Assembly (NCBI GenBank): GCA_944474755.1 | Contig: OX104123.1 | Location: 13,417,275-13,481,274 of the forward strand | Direction: 5' to 3' | DNA: 64,000 nt | DNA from: Limnoperna fortunei | Taxonomy: Eukaryota; Mollusca; Bivalvia; Mytilida; Modiolidae | Shown here: piece by piece, positions 22,571 through 34,065 of the stretch | Layout: each line of letters starts with the position of its first letter | How positions within the stretch are numbered: position 1 is the first letter of the stretch | Program-made: the position numbers and the translations under genes | Notes under the pieces: generated by a model | Databases searched by the model: none | What the model saw: only the letters and a program-made list of their open reading frames with translations | What the model was told of the DNA's origin: nothing

Positions 22571-22830
22571 AGTTCAAATTCAAATTCTTTATTGCAAATT
22601 ACGCCCATATGGGTCAAAGCAACATAATAACATTATAAACAAAAACATTAGCATACAAATACAAACATACTCGAAGTACATTATTTATTATTTCTAATAT
22701 AACTACAAATGTTGTACATTTTAACCGATGTACACAAGATACTTTCCTTAATAATATATACTGTAAGTCTCTTGCAAAAGCTAACTGGAAAAGTTTATGA
22801 ACCAATTTAACATATTTCTTTTATTCCAAA
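22571..22830 (-). mobile_element. LINE-like 3' end fragment
   Basis: The complement reads GCTTTGACCCATATGGGCGT and then AATTTGCAATAAAGAATTTG. A palindromic CCCATATGGG word precedes an AATAAA signal, as in the relatives at 2570 and 5221. No coding part is recognised. Confidence 0.5.
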
Positions 22831-23270
22831 ACGCGGAATACCGCTAAAATACGTTATTTATAGAGGTTTTTTTGTGCGGAGAGGAGTAACATCTCTTGAG
22901 ATGATCAGTTGTTTGTTCAATCGCCGAAACAGAATTGAAAGGTCGTTTTGGGATGATTTTGATATTACAATAAAGCTGAGTTGATGGAGTTTATGACGAC
23001 ATAAAATATGATGACGTCATCATTCATATTTTGGCGTCAGATAGTGCAAAATGTTTAAGTTTATGGGCGACTTCAGAAAATAGCCACAGGGATAAGTATA
23101 CGCATTCCAGTAGTGATTTATCACAATTTTGAGTTATAAAACAGAAACTGACAATTTAAAAACCATTACAAATTTCTGAATGTGACAACCATTTAAAATT
23201 CATTTGTTGAGGTGTGCGTCTTATTAGCGTTTTCAAAATTTTACCGGGGTTCGGGGAGGAGGGATAGGTA
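22831..23270. other. no gene seen
   Basis: Unassigned A/T-rich sequence. Confidence 0.45.
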
Positions 23271-23284
23271 TGCAGTGGGTCGTT

Positions 23285-23850
23285 ACAATGGTTCAATGTC
23301 AGTTTGTCTAACTTTGACTGGTGACTGGTCAGCAATAGCTAACAATGGGTCAATGTTGATCCGCCTAACTTTGACTGGCGACTGGTCAGAAATAGCTAAC
23401 AATGGGTCAATGTCGATCCGCCTAACTTTGACTGGCGACTGGTCAGAAATATCTAACAATGGGTCAATGTCGATCCGCCTAACTTTGACTGGGGACTAGT
23501 CAGCGATAGCTAACAATGGGTCAATGTCGATCCTTCTAACTTTGACTGGCGACTGGTCAGCAATAGCTAACAATGGGTCAATGTCGATCCGCCTAACTTT
23601 GACTGGCGACTGGTCAGCAATAGCTTACAATGGGTCAATGTCGATCCGCCTAACTTTGACTGGCGACTGGTCAGCGATAGCTAACATTGGGTCAATGTCG
23701 ATCCGCCTAACTTTGACTGGCGACTGGTCAGCAATAGCTAACAATGGGTCAATGTCGATCCTTCTAACTTTGACTGGCGACTGGTCAGCGATAGCTAGCA
23801 ATGGGTCAATGTCGATCCTTCTAACTTTGACTGGCGACTGGTCAATCTTC
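23285..23850 (+). repeat. 57-bp minisatellite, about ten units
   Basis: Units share TCAATGTCGATCCGCCTAAC and TTTGACTGGCGACTGGTCAG. The period of 57 bp is 19 codons, so the + strand reads a repeat like GSMSIRLTLTGDWSAIANN. A TAG in one unit (about 23499) breaks the frame, and there are no gene signals at either side. Confidence 0.93.
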
Positions 23851-25060
23851 GCCTTTACTCTGACATCCTAGTTGTCTTCGATTGTCCAAGAAGGTCAAAA
23901 CTATCAATGTTCACCTTAACTTTGAAAACCTGGTAGCAAACGGAAAGAACGATATAACAAATAATTATAGCTAACTATAGGGGGCGCAACTGGGCGGAGA
24001 AGTTGTGCGAAATTGGGCGGAGAAGTTGTTCGATAAACATTAAGCCGTTAATGACTTCATGCACAATACTTGCAGTAAACTATTCAGTACGTTATATAAT
24101 GATTTTTACTCAAAACAGCTCCACCTGACGACAAGTGAAAACGAAACATTGATTTGCAAAACAACTTTTTAAATTATGTATATTATGGTGCAGAAAAAGA
24201 AAACAGACGACCCTGGTCTAGTTTTTGGACAGGATATTAATAGGTGTGTATAATTGTGCTGAAGCTCCGGGACACAGACATAAATCAGCGTGTTTACAAT
24301 AGTGAATACTTTTATAAATATATTTGTACTTGACATAAATAAACATTTATAACACGGACATATAATTTGTTAATAAAATTTATAATATCATAATTTATGC
24401 TTATAAATACTTACGTCTGTATGACCTACCTCCCTCAATGTGTATTTGTTACAACCATATGTTTTATCTAGGGGGATAGAAGAGGATTTTTTAAAATTGT
24501 ATTTGCACTTCTTAGCTATTACTCGGCTGTTCCTAAATCGCCATTTTTTCTTTTCACTATTTTAAAGATGGACGTAAAATAAATCATGTCCGAAACAAGA
24601 AATCCCACTTTTTAAAGCTCGTCCCAAAATATGGGTGCCCCACCCCAGCACCCGCCTGGTGGTCCTCAAATAGAACACTAAGAAATAGTCCCAGAGATAG
24701 AATGTTTACAGATGGAAAACACTTTAACTGAAGTAATCTTATTCATCATTATTCGTTAACAAACGTAAACTACAATACAACTAAAGTGTTTCTTAAAACG
24801 ATCAAGGTTGTGTTGGCGCTTTTCGTGAAAAAAAAAGGTCAAGTGACGTAATAAAAGGTTACTATCGAAAGGTATCCAGCTCTTAAAATCGCAATATTTG
24901 TCACTGAGCGACTATTACGTAATATTGTCATATCTGTTGCCTTTAATGTTTTTCTTTTTCTTTTTTATATCCTTCATCACGTGACTGATTGGAACAAACG
25001 ACATTTGTTTAAAATTCTTAACCCTTTAGAATATTTTAAGATCACCCTCTAAAAATGAGT
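23851..25060. other. no gene seen
   Basis: 1.2 kb of A/T-rich unassigned sequence with a local duplication of GGGCGGAGAAGTTGT near 23990-24035. Confidence 0.5.
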
Positions 25061-25090
25061 CCCCTACCGGCTTCGCCGAAAGGGGGGGGG
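25061..25090. other. GC-rich hairpin beside a G-run
   Basis: CCCCTACCGGCTTCGCCGAA followed by AGGGGGGGGG can fold as CCCC...GGGG around a CGGCTTCGCCG stem. It is similar in style to the hairpin at 18004-18065. Confidence 0.4.
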
Positions 25091-25164
25091 TAATAATTTG
25101 CCCTCCGCCCGTCAGTCCGTCATCCATAAAACAATTATCCATTAGGAACCCTTCTAATTATAGT

Positions 25165-25400
25165 TCTTGGGTTTTTAACGCCCTCTGGCACTGATAAATT
25201 AATACCATTTGTCGGTTGTTAGGGTGTTAGTAGTCCATGTACTCCACGATGTTGTTTCGAAGCCCGGCCTTCGGGATACCTGCTCGAAGAACTCGGCAGC
25301 ATAAGTTCCACTAGCGGCCGAGCTGCTCCGATGTAACGTTGGCCTACTCCAGTACCCCACATGGGAAAACGCTTTTCTGCACTCGGACCTATCGTCGAGA
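25165..25400 (+). repeat. dispersed repeat family 2, long copy
   Basis: Same order of words as 19540-19800: TTTTTAACGCCCTCTGGCAC, TTTCGAAGCCCGGCC, GAACTCGGCAGCATA, GAGCTGCTCCGATGTAACGT and GGACCTATCGTCGAGAT. Confidence 0.75.
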
Positions 25401-25486
25401 TCTTACATCTTCCGAGAGACCCATCTAATATTTATCAATTTGTTATATATACTACATACGCGTAGTAGTGAGTAGCATAGATAGTG

Positions 25487-25640
25487 AATATAATCACATT
25501 GAATATTTATCACGGGTGTTGACGCTTTGGTTGATAGTTTGAGGCCGACTTCAAACAAAATGTTTCGACTCCAGCCGTGATTGACAGGTATATTAATTCT
25601 CATGTCAAGAGTTTTCTCCAGGTACTCCAAGCCTGAATTC
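25487..25640 (+). mobile_element. very old SINE fragment
   Basis: TCGACTCCAGCCGTGATTGA and AGAGTTTTCTCCAGGTACTC align with the SINE body (TCGACTCCAATCTTAATTGA; GGTTTTCTCCGGGTACTC). A tail-like TAGACGCCTTGATGTAGTGA lies further on at 25755. Confidence 0.45.
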
Positions 25641-25904
25641 CAAAAACAAATTTTTTGCTGAGGATATCTTTATTCTCAATTTCAACCATAACTTCCGATT
25701 TTCTCTGTTGTCATGGTTTTATGGCGCTGACGCCTAGATTTTTCTGTAATAAACATAGACGCCTTGATGTAGTGATAAACGGCTGAGTGGCTGAGTCGCC
25801 GACAGTAAAAAAAAATACAAAAACTGAATTCTTAAAATACCAAAAGAAGGAAAACTATATAATAAGCTTTTATTGCTACAAAAAATAAATATAGAACACT
25901 AAAC

Positions 25905-26308
25905 ACCTTGACGTCAAAAGTAGCTCTGATTTGTAACGAAATCCTTGGCGTTTCCTCCCATATATAACTACTTCCTAAACACATTGATGCCGACCAAGGG
26001 TGTCAAAATGTGCTAAGATTGGCAACGAAATGCTCGGCGTTTCCTCCCATAAATAGCTAGTACCTAAACTCATTGACGCCGACCGAGGGTGCCAAAATGA
26101 GCTCTGGCAAACGAAATGCTCGGCGTTTCCTCCCATATATAACTAGTTCCTAAATACATTGACGCCGACCGAGGGTGCCAAAATGAGCTCTGGCAACGAA
26201 ATGCTCGGCATTTCCTCCCATATATAACTAGTTCCTAAATACATTGACGCCGACCGAGGGTGCCAAAATGAGCTCTGGCAACGAAATGCTCGGCGTTTCC
26301 TCCCATGA
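25905..26308. repeat. 85-bp tandem repeat, five units
   Basis: Units share GCCGACCGAGGGTGCCAAAA, TGAGCTCTGGCAACGAAATG and CTCGGCGTTTCCTCCCAT at spacings of 89, 86, 85 and 85 bp. The last three are nearly identical, indicating recent expansion. Confidence 0.9.
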
Positions 26309-27077
26309 CTAGGTGCGTACGAGTTAATATATGAGACCAATTGCTTAAATCATTATAAGATATAATTTGTAAGCCATTGTTTATCTCCCTAATCTATATA
26401 GGACAAATTATGTATTATTATATACTAGTCAGTTTAGTTGTAAAATGGCATTTAAACAATGACAAATATTGATAACCAATCAGTCACCTGTGTAATTATG
26501 ACATGCCACGTGTGACATGCGCAAAGTTATGAAATGATTTATGTTGAAAGAAACGACATGCCGTACCTGTTACAAAATAACATATTGAGGAGATTTTTTT
26601 TTAATTTAACACTTCCATTTTTTATTTCATGCCAACGAAAATTGAAAGGGACAAATAAATTATCGGTTCGTCCGTCCGCCCGTCCCACCGCATGTTTACC
26701 TTTGCACGGACACTGACTACTTGACTTGTTCATGAAACCGTTTGATATACAAAATAACATGATGAAGTTTTGTGGGGCTGTGCCAAATTTGAGTGAATTA
26801 AGAAAAAAGGGCGTGTTTACCAATATGTGCTAAGCGGGACGATACTTTTTCTCGTTTATATATATTTTCAGGGTAACTTTTTTTTTTGTATGTCAGTGAC
26901 GGCCACCCGAAACGCCCAGTCAAGAGCACCAAAGTCAAACCTGGAGGGAGGAAGGGGGGGCAGGTAGGAACGTTACTGGGGTTAAGAGTTCCTATTTCTG
27001 GCAAGGGTCCGACAATTTAGATTGCCCAATTTAGTGTAGTGTTTTAAGAATTGGTGGAAATCTTTCTTATTAATAAT
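26309..27077. other. no gene seen
   Basis: A/T-rich; includes the GTTCGTCCGTCCGCCCGTCC dispersed word near 26665. Confidence 0.45.
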
Positions 27078-27307
27078 GTTTGCTTGAATTGTGTTTAACG
27101 CCACTTTTAGCTATGTCATGGCCTCTAGTTTTTATTTGGGGAGGAAGCGGGTACCCGGAGAAAACGCAAGACCTTTGATGTAGGAAAGGACTGGCAACCC
27201 TTGTCAACAAAGCACACCTGCCCGAAATGTAACTCGAACCAGCATCCTCAGTGTTGACAGGTGCGTGATCTATGTTAGATAAGCAACGACCTTTAACACT
27301 CGACCAC
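27078..27307 (-). mobile_element. tRNA-derived SINE, diverged
   Basis: Complement strand: TGTTTAACGCCACTTTTAGC, CATGGCCTCTAG, GGGTACCCGGAGAAAACGC, TAACTCGAACCAGCATCC and CAGTGTTGACAGGTGCGTGA. Confidence 0.78.
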
Positions 27308-27782
27308 ACTTTATCACCATATGCTGATTTGTTCAGAAAGATATGTGTCTATTTAAGAATTAAATATCCAGCCCCTAGTCTATACAGTTATATCATAACA
27401 ATTTCTGATTAGATTGAACATATTTTAATATATATTATACAGTTGGATCGGACACAAGTTATTTAAACTTAGCAACGTCCGCTACATGAATACATAACAT
27501 TATTATACAATGTTTATACACGATACGAAGAACATACCAATTACATATTAAAGCATGAATGCACCATGTGGAATGCACACACACACACCCAACACACACA
27601 CACACTTATTGTCATTGTGATCTTGAAACCTTTTTGTTCGCTTAATGTACTGTTTTACTGCTTGTTACAATTTTCAACGAAACCCAGCTGGCACCGGTAT
27701 CTATAAAATTAGAAGAAATTTTCAAATTACCACGTATGACAAATTATACTAAGTACCAGCGATGTACATCAATTTAACTATA
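27308..27782. other. no gene seen; (AC)n
   Basis: An (AC)n microsatellite at about 27577-27605; otherwise unassigned. Confidence 0.6.
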
Positions 27783-28073
27783 GTGCCTCGGTGGTCGAGT
27801 GGTTAAGGTAGTTCGTCTATTAATACAGATAAAAAAAGGTAGTTCGTCTACTACTGATCACGTGGTCTGTCTACACTGAGATTGCGGGTTCGAGTCTCAC
27901 TGCGATCAGGGTGAATTCAACTCCAATCTTAATTGACAAGGATTGCAAGTTATCCCACCGCAGGTCGGGGATTCTCTCCAGGTACTCTGGCTTCCTCCAC
28001 AATAAAAATTGATGCCATGAAAAAGCTGAGAAAATGCTGAAAGTGGCGTTTAACATCGATCAAACAAACAAAA
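27783..28073 (+). mobile_element. tRNA-derived SINE with a duplicated head segment
   Basis: Complete head (GTGCCTCGGTGGTCGAGTGG) in which GGTAGTTCGTCTA occurs twice, separated by about 18 A/T-rich bases. This lengthens the distance between the A and B boxes. B box GGTTCGAGTCTCACTGCG, body, tail and CAAACAAACAAA end are present. Confidence 0.85.
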
Positions 28074-28081
28074 AAATCAAA

Positions 28082-28158
28082 CTAATTAAAATTTAATCTT
28101 TTACTTGCTCCCCCTACCCCCGTTTCGCTTGGAGCAAGTGAAAGATTTAATTTTATTT
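28082..28158. mobile_element. minimal foldback element (77 bp)
   Basis: AATTTAATCTTTTACTTGCT is followed after a short C-rich loop by GGAGCAAGTGAAAGATTTAA, an almost perfect inverted repeat. Sequence and order match the ends of the 400-bp foldback at 9751-10150, with the interior gone. It lies about 10 bp from the SINE tail that ends at 28073. Confidence 0.65.
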
Positions 28159-28335
28159 ATATCGGAAGTACTATTACATACAAATTCATATATTCCATTA
28201 CGACGGCTATAAAAACCATCGGAAATGACAACCCACGCACGTTGACAAATCTGACTGACCACTTAAGAAGGCCATAATTGTAACAGAAAAAATATTTAAT
28301 TTTTAAAGGGATTAATATAAGTTCCAGATACTTAA

Positions 28336-30324
28336 TTTCCAATCCGTTTATTTAAATCATCAGGTCCTGATAAAGTTCTGTATGAAGTTATAAAAAATAG
28401 TAGCTCCATCACACTGAAGTTATATGCTAAACTTTTTAATTTAATACTTAAATCTGGTTACTATCCATGTTCTTGGAACAAATCTTTTACTATTCTAATT
28501 CATAAATCAGGAGATAGGAACATCCCTTCCAACTATAGAGGTATCTCTTTAATTAACTGTCTTTCCAAGGTATTTAGCAGTGTTTTAAATAATAGACTTT
28601 CAAACTTTATGAAAGATAAACTTTCAAATTCTCAATTTGGATTCAGAGCAAACCACAGAACTAGTGACAGTTTGTTTATTTTAAAAACCCTCATAAGTAA
28701 ATATATCCATAAACATAACCAAAAGTTATATGCTTGCTTTGTAGATCTAAAAGGGGCTTTCGACTCGGTATGGAGAGATGGACTCCTGTATAAAATGGCT
28801 AAATTAGGAGTAGGTAGATTCTTCTATAAAGTAATTAAAAATCAATTTTCAAACACAGAATCTTCATTAAAATTTGGAGACTTGTCTACTCATTTCTTTG
28901 AATTACAAAGAGGGGTTCGACAAGGTGACACTATAAGTCCTCTGTTGTTCAATATTTACATAAATGATCTAAATGAAGCTTTATCGGAAGACATATGTGA
29001 CCCTCTAAAAATAGTAGAGACAAAAATAAGTAGTTTATTTTTTGCGGACGACATTATTTTGTTGTCAGAATCCCAAGAAGGACTCCAAAATAATTTAAAT
29101 ATATTATCAAACTATTGTGATAAATGGCAGTTAACAGTTAACACCAACAAAACTAAATCTATTATATTCCAAAAAAGAAAAGTCAAATTAGAACAGCCTT
29201 TCCTCAAATTCAAAAACAAATTGATTGACAATATTGCAGAGTACAAGTTTCTTGGCTCCATCATCAGCTGCAATGGAAATTTAACTTCCAGTATCGTTGA
29301 CTTAGCAAAAAAAGCAAAAAAGGCACTATTTTCACTGCTTTCAAGATTTTCTTCAATTGGAAATGTCCCAGTTCAAGTTGCCCTGAACATGTTTGATGCA
29401 CTAATAAGGCCAATTTTATCATACAATGTTGAGATTTGCATGATGGATCAATATATTTCATTCTTTAATGCAAAGAAACGTAGTAGAAATAACAATGTTG
29501 TCATTGATCCATTTAACTTCATAGATAAAACTCCTTTTGAAAAAATACATTTGTCATTCTGCAAATATATACTTGGGGTAAAAAAGACTGCTTCAAACTT
29601 AGCTTCCCGTTTAGAGCTTGGTAGGGTCCCTATAGAAAAATGCATAAAAACTCAATCTATATTGTATTTTGCTAGGCTAAGTACATGTGAAATTAACCCT
29701 TTGATAAAAGAAAGTTTTGAACTAAATAAATTTTTAGATTCTGAGAATATATACTCTTGGGTAACTTATATAAAAGATGTAATTGACGACATAGATCTTA
29801 ACTCGGATAGACTTAACTTGGACACAACTTATAAAAAATTAAAAGTAATAAAACCATATATTAAAGATAAATTGTTTAAGTTTTATATGAACATGTATGC
29901 TGACAAAGTTTCAAATTTAAAAGATCAAAATAAAATCTTTCTTTATAAATTTTTGAAAAACAACTTAGGAAAAGAATTTTATTTGTCCGATTCTAACTAT
30001 GAAAATCGCAAATTCATCTCAAAATTTCGAATAGCCGACCACAGTCTTGAAATAGAACGTGGAAGATATAGAAAAGTCCCTCGTGAACAACGTCTTTGCT
30101 CCTTCTGTAATCTAAATGAAGTGGACGATGAGGTTCACTTCTTTTTAAAATGTGATCACAATAAACTGTTTCGGTCCAACCTCTTATATGACTTCAATAT
30201 ATCTAATGTTAATCCATATCTCGATTCACTTAAAACAATTTTAAACCCGGAAAATTTTCGACAAATTCAGAGTCTTGGCTCTTTCATTAAACAGTCTCTG
30301 GAACTGAGGACAGGGGTCTCGTAG
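28336..30324 (+). CDS. LINE (non-LTR) reverse transcriptase, 5'-truncated
   Basis: Uninterrupted frame of about 660 codons; the first ATG at 28609 lies inside the RT domain, so the true start is lost. In order: the KSSGPDKV finger motif (about 28354), SYRGISL-type motif (NYRGISLINCLSKVFSS), FGFRANHRTSDSLFILKTL, the palm motif FVDLKGAFDSVW, QRGVRQGDTISPLLFNIYI, the catalytic FADDIILLSE (about 29040-29070), the GSIISCNGN-type thumb region, and a C-terminal zinc-binding-like CSFCNLNEVDDEVHFFLKC. The endonuclease domain and 5' UTR are absent, so it cannot move by itself. A CR1/Jockey-like clade is possible, but phylogeny is needed. Confidence 0.9.
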   Translation, partial: FPIRLFKSSGPDKVLYEVIKNSSSITLKLYAKLFNLILKSGYYPCSWNKSFTILIHKSGDRNIPSNYRGISLINCLSKVFSSVLNNRLSNFMKDKLSNSQFGFRANHRTSDSLFILKTLISKYIHKHNQKLYACFVDLKGAFDSVWRDGLLYKMAKLGVGRFFYKVIKNQFSNTESSLKFGDLSTHFFELQRGVRQGDTISPLLFNIYINDLNEALSEDICDPLKIVETKISSLFFADDIILLSESQEGLQNNLNILSNYCDKWQLTVNTNKTKSIIFQKRKVKLEQPFLKFKNKLIDNIAEYKFLGSIISCNGNLTSSIVDLAKKAKKALFSLLSRFSSIGNVPVQVALNMFDALIRPILSYNVEICMMDQYISFFNAKKRSRNNNVVIDPFNFIDKTPFEKIHLSFCKYILGVKKTASNLASRLELGRVPIEKCIKTQSILYFARLSTCEINPLIKESFELNKFLDSENIYSWVTYIKDVIDDIDLNSDRLNLDTTYKKLKVIKPYIKDKLFKFYMNMYADKVSNLKDQNKIFLYKFLKNNLGKEFYLSDSNYENRKFISKFRIADHSLEIERGRYRKVPREQRLCSFCNLNEVDDEVHFFLKCDHNKLFRSNLLYDFNISNVNPYLDSLKTILNPENFRQIQSLGSFIKQSLELRTGVS

Positions 30325-30440
30325 ACTTGTATATTTTGTCGATTTTTCTAATTGCAATTTAGTTGTTTGTTACTTCTGTTTAATGTCACTGATCAATGTA
30401 GTATTGATTTATATGACAATAAAGACATTGATATAACAGT
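30325..30440 (+). mobile_element. 3' UTR and end of the LINE
   Basis: Follows the TAG stop directly. A polyadenylation-type AATAAAG occurs at about 30418 and is followed by ACATTGATATAACAG, with no poly(A). The element probably ends within the next 20 bases. Confidence 0.55.
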
Positions 30441-31252
30441 ATTATATATCTAAATGTTTCAATGTTATAATTTGATAAAGAATTAACGTATAAAATATGT
30501 TTAAACTAAATATTAAATTTCATGCCGATAGCTTAGTGAAAAAATAACATTCAATATTTGGTACTTAATGTGTTATTGCCCCGACACAGAGAAATATCTT
30601 TGGTCTCAACGTGCAATATTGTATAATATTGGAAGTCAATGTAAAATGAACGCCACGATTCACCTAAACAGACTTTTGAAAGTGCCGCAAAACTATAAAC
30701 AAACTAAATTTTTAAATATACATTAAATTTTACAATTTTAAATTCCTAAACGTATTCTCCATATTTTTTATCAATGAAACGTACTTTGACCTTGACCTGC
30801 TTTTTTACTAGTTTACTATATGTATAAATATAACAGAAAGGATATATTACCTGTGATATATAAAGGAGACTTGGAACATCAAACATTTCTAGTTTGGATA
30901 TATATTTTTTTTACAACGAGTGGGGTTATTCAAACATTAGAAAAATCCTTATTCAAACTCAATACACATAATTTTGTTCACTACCCACCTTGCAATACTA
31001 AAGGGGTTAGTGGTTAATTCGTGCGTAATTTTGACAGTTTTTTTGGCAATGTACTTGTCAGTGAACTTTCGATAATTTGAATTTGAAAAATTATGCCCAA
31101 TTATCTGCGCTAATTTAATGAGCATGTGCAGGAACCGAGGCGAGGCAGAGTGCAAAAAGATAAATAATTCTAAGATGAAGTTCTTCCCTCACGTGAGTCT
31201 AACATACACGGGGAATCAAAGGCACCTACACTAGTGTAGCTATCTCTAGCTT
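30441..31252. other. no gene seen
   Basis: A/T-rich unassigned sequence. Confidence 0.5.
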
Positions 31253-31476
31253 GGTGTCGGCCGGTTAGAGAGGGTTAAGATAGTTAGCCTACTAGTGATC
31301 ACGTGTCTGTCAACACTGAGGTTGCTGATTCGAGTCTCATTGCGGGCAGGGTGTGCTCGACTCCAATCGACAAAGATGGCCAGTTTCTTACCGAAGGGTT
31401 GGGTTTTCGCCGGGTACTCTTGCTTTCATCCATAATAAAGTTGGACGCCATTTTTTTAGCATAAAACGCCATTAAA
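31253..31476 (+). mobile_element. tRNA-derived SINE, diverged
   Basis: Head GTCGGCCGGTTAGAGAGG, TAGTGATCACGTGTCTGTC, B-box-like GATTCGAGTCTCATTGC, TCGCCGGGTACTCTTGC, AAGTTGGACGCCAT. Confidence 0.78.
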
Positions 31477-33809
31477 AAAATTATAAACTGTGCCAATTTG
31501 TACATCATAGTCCTTCTTTTAGGTTTGGACAGTTTAAAAAGTTCTAAATCTTCGATGGGTGTAAAATAACAGTCTTACGACGATCACTACTTGTATATAT
31601 TCTTTATTCTACTAACATTGTGGATTTTGTGAACGTCTGTTTAAATCAAAACTTGATAAATACAATTTTCTATCTATTAATGTTTATTATTTTAAGATAA
31701 CACATCAAGCCTTTCATTGTAGTAGACAAGACATTAGTTTGTACAACGTGAGATGACTAACAAGTACAGAAGCTCCACTTACACGTGGCAATCGTTTGAG
31801 CAAAAACGCTCAGGGCGCAGCTACCTATACGCGAGTACACGGCTGAATCCATATGGTTTTGACCAACAGATAAATATGCAGCCTATCTCTTCAATCAATA
31901 AACTGCGCATTTTCAGTACTAAATAAAGCAGCACCATAGAAATCTCCAAAATGCACCCTATTGCACTATAACGTTTTCACGGTGGGGGGGGGTCCATGGG
32001 TAAGGGCATGACTCCCTGAACCTCCTAGTAATTTTGTTAATCCACAATGTTACTATTCTAGCTACGCCCCTGGCGATGGGTTTACGATACCACATGATAA
32101 ACAAGACATATTATTTACAAGATTTCTGACTTTTTTTCTTATTATGTGACAGTTACGTGATAATTCGCATGCAAGCCATGATATTTGTCACAGTTATTTC
32201 TTGTAGGTGATAAAACGTGATAACTCCCTAGTATTTGAAGGAAGAAAAAACTTTTTTGTTTACCTGTTTGTACGCAATGCGCGGCTTCACGACATGTTCC
32301 ATTACGTCTGGTAATTAGTGTCAACGTACGACCCTTAATGACCATCCGTGTTAATGAAATCATAGCGTAGTTATTAAATTAGTATAAACATATTTATACG
32401 GCATGACTTGCAAAATTTACAGACAATTAAGGAATAGTACATAGACACCTAAATTGATTAATTAATGGCGGAAATTGGTTCGTATTCATCGGGGAAAGGA
32501 AAGAAAAATTCTCTACATGAAATAAACTTTTTATGAAAATATATGTTAAATATAATTATTAATTTAAAAATCTAATATTTCATTGACATACACATTATTC
32601 ATAACACTACGACATTATTTATATGATATTTACGTAACACAATGAATTCAAACATCATAATATTTTAAACAACATGATGGGGAAGGAAACGATATAATAA
32701 ATCTAAATTTAAACAAAGGGTGGAATTTATTGGCTGCCTCTGAGAATTACAGAGTATGAGGTAGGGAGGTACAATTTTGCCCTTATTGCGACTGACGGGA
32801 CAGGACTTCCCCTTTAAATAAGAAAAATGGGTCTTTAATGCGCATGAAGCACGTCACACACAAAATACGTGACCCACTTTGGTCCGCTCTCACGATTTCG
32901 TTATTATTACAATATGAGAATACCCCCCCCCCCCTTTTACGAGAAGGCCTTCTTTATCCGCACTGTTAAGGGCCGCTGCCATGGAAACCCTTCCAAATAC
33001 ACGTATTGTTAATGTTCAGTCAGATATATCACCAAACAGAATATAAACACTGAATACATTTTATAATTTAAAAAAAAACACGAAAAATTATCAGGAAATA
33101 TTGGTATATCAAGCAAACTGAAAAATGATGTACTAGTATTATGAAAAATGTCGCAGAGTTGTAGTCCAAAAATTACGGACTAATCGAAATTCGTCTGTAG
33201 TGCCTGATCTGTATGTGCACATACCAGCGAATCTCTTTCGACACGGACCGCTCCGACATGTGGCTGTCGTTTGTTCATATTTTTTAACCTTCATAACGGC
33301 AGACAATCGTGAAAATGTAGCTACAAATTTTATTGAATGCACTGACAAGGCACCAACCAGTTTCTCTTATTTATGAAAAGAGGACTGTCAAAATAAAATA
33401 TTTCCGTGACCTCCCATTTTTGTGTCTTCTATTTGAACTAAAAAATCCCAGTCCCCAGTCAAATTGTTGGTCTCAACAACCGACCATGTGCGACCTTATG
33501 ATCTTGATGGATATGGTGGTTAGTTTTTAAAACAGGCCCTTTGTATCCCAAGACCTGCAATAGATGAAATCGTTGTTATATAAATTCGAACCCGTGAAAC
33601 CAAGCAAAGAGCCTCGGCAATGGATAGATAGTCCATAAAAGCGACCCAGACCTCCCTATAAGATGTTTGATCCCTTAAGCCGACCCCATATAAAACAGGA
33701 CCAAATCATATATTGAATTATTAAATTAGACCTATTCATATATTTCATTACGGCACATCCCCATTGACAAACTAGTCCATTCACTACCAAAATGATCAAT
33801 TGATGTTAA
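31477..33809. other. no gene seen (2.3 kb)
   Basis: Unassigned sequence with a G8 run at 31984 and a C11 run near 32926. Several 65-75 codon frames have no recognisable domain. Confidence 0.5.
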
Positions 33810-34065
33810 AGGGCCGTCCATTTAATTGGAGGGGGGCCTTGGTTTTTTCCTAAAAAATATTTTGAAAATGAATTTTTGATGAAAAAAATTGGAAGCAGAG
33901 GGTAAGAAAAAAAATATTCTGAAGGATTTCTGCTATGTAAAATAATGCTAATAGTGAAAACAAATCTGTCGCGACGCCTTCAAAAAAGAAATAGCGCGGA
34001 CAAAAATTTCTGACCAAAACAAAAAACCAAGCCCTCCCCCCCTTCAAGTTAAATGGTCTATCCCT
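33810..34065. mobile_element. G-run TIR (MITE-like) element, copy 1
   Basis: Ends: CCATTTAATTGGAGGGGGGC-CTTGGTTTTTT at the left and AAAAAACCAAGCCCTCCCCC-TTCAAGTTAAATGG at the right. The interior has GGAAGCAGAGGGTAAGAAAA and GCGACGCCTTCAAAAAAG. The same element occurs in the opposite orientation at 63020-63248. It is short, with TIRs of about 35 bp and no transposase. Confidence 0.8.

Noticed and set aside
28151..28335. LINE 5' part upstream of the RT frame
   Set aside because: No endonuclease motif and stops in all frames; the sequence before about 28336 appears to be host DNA.
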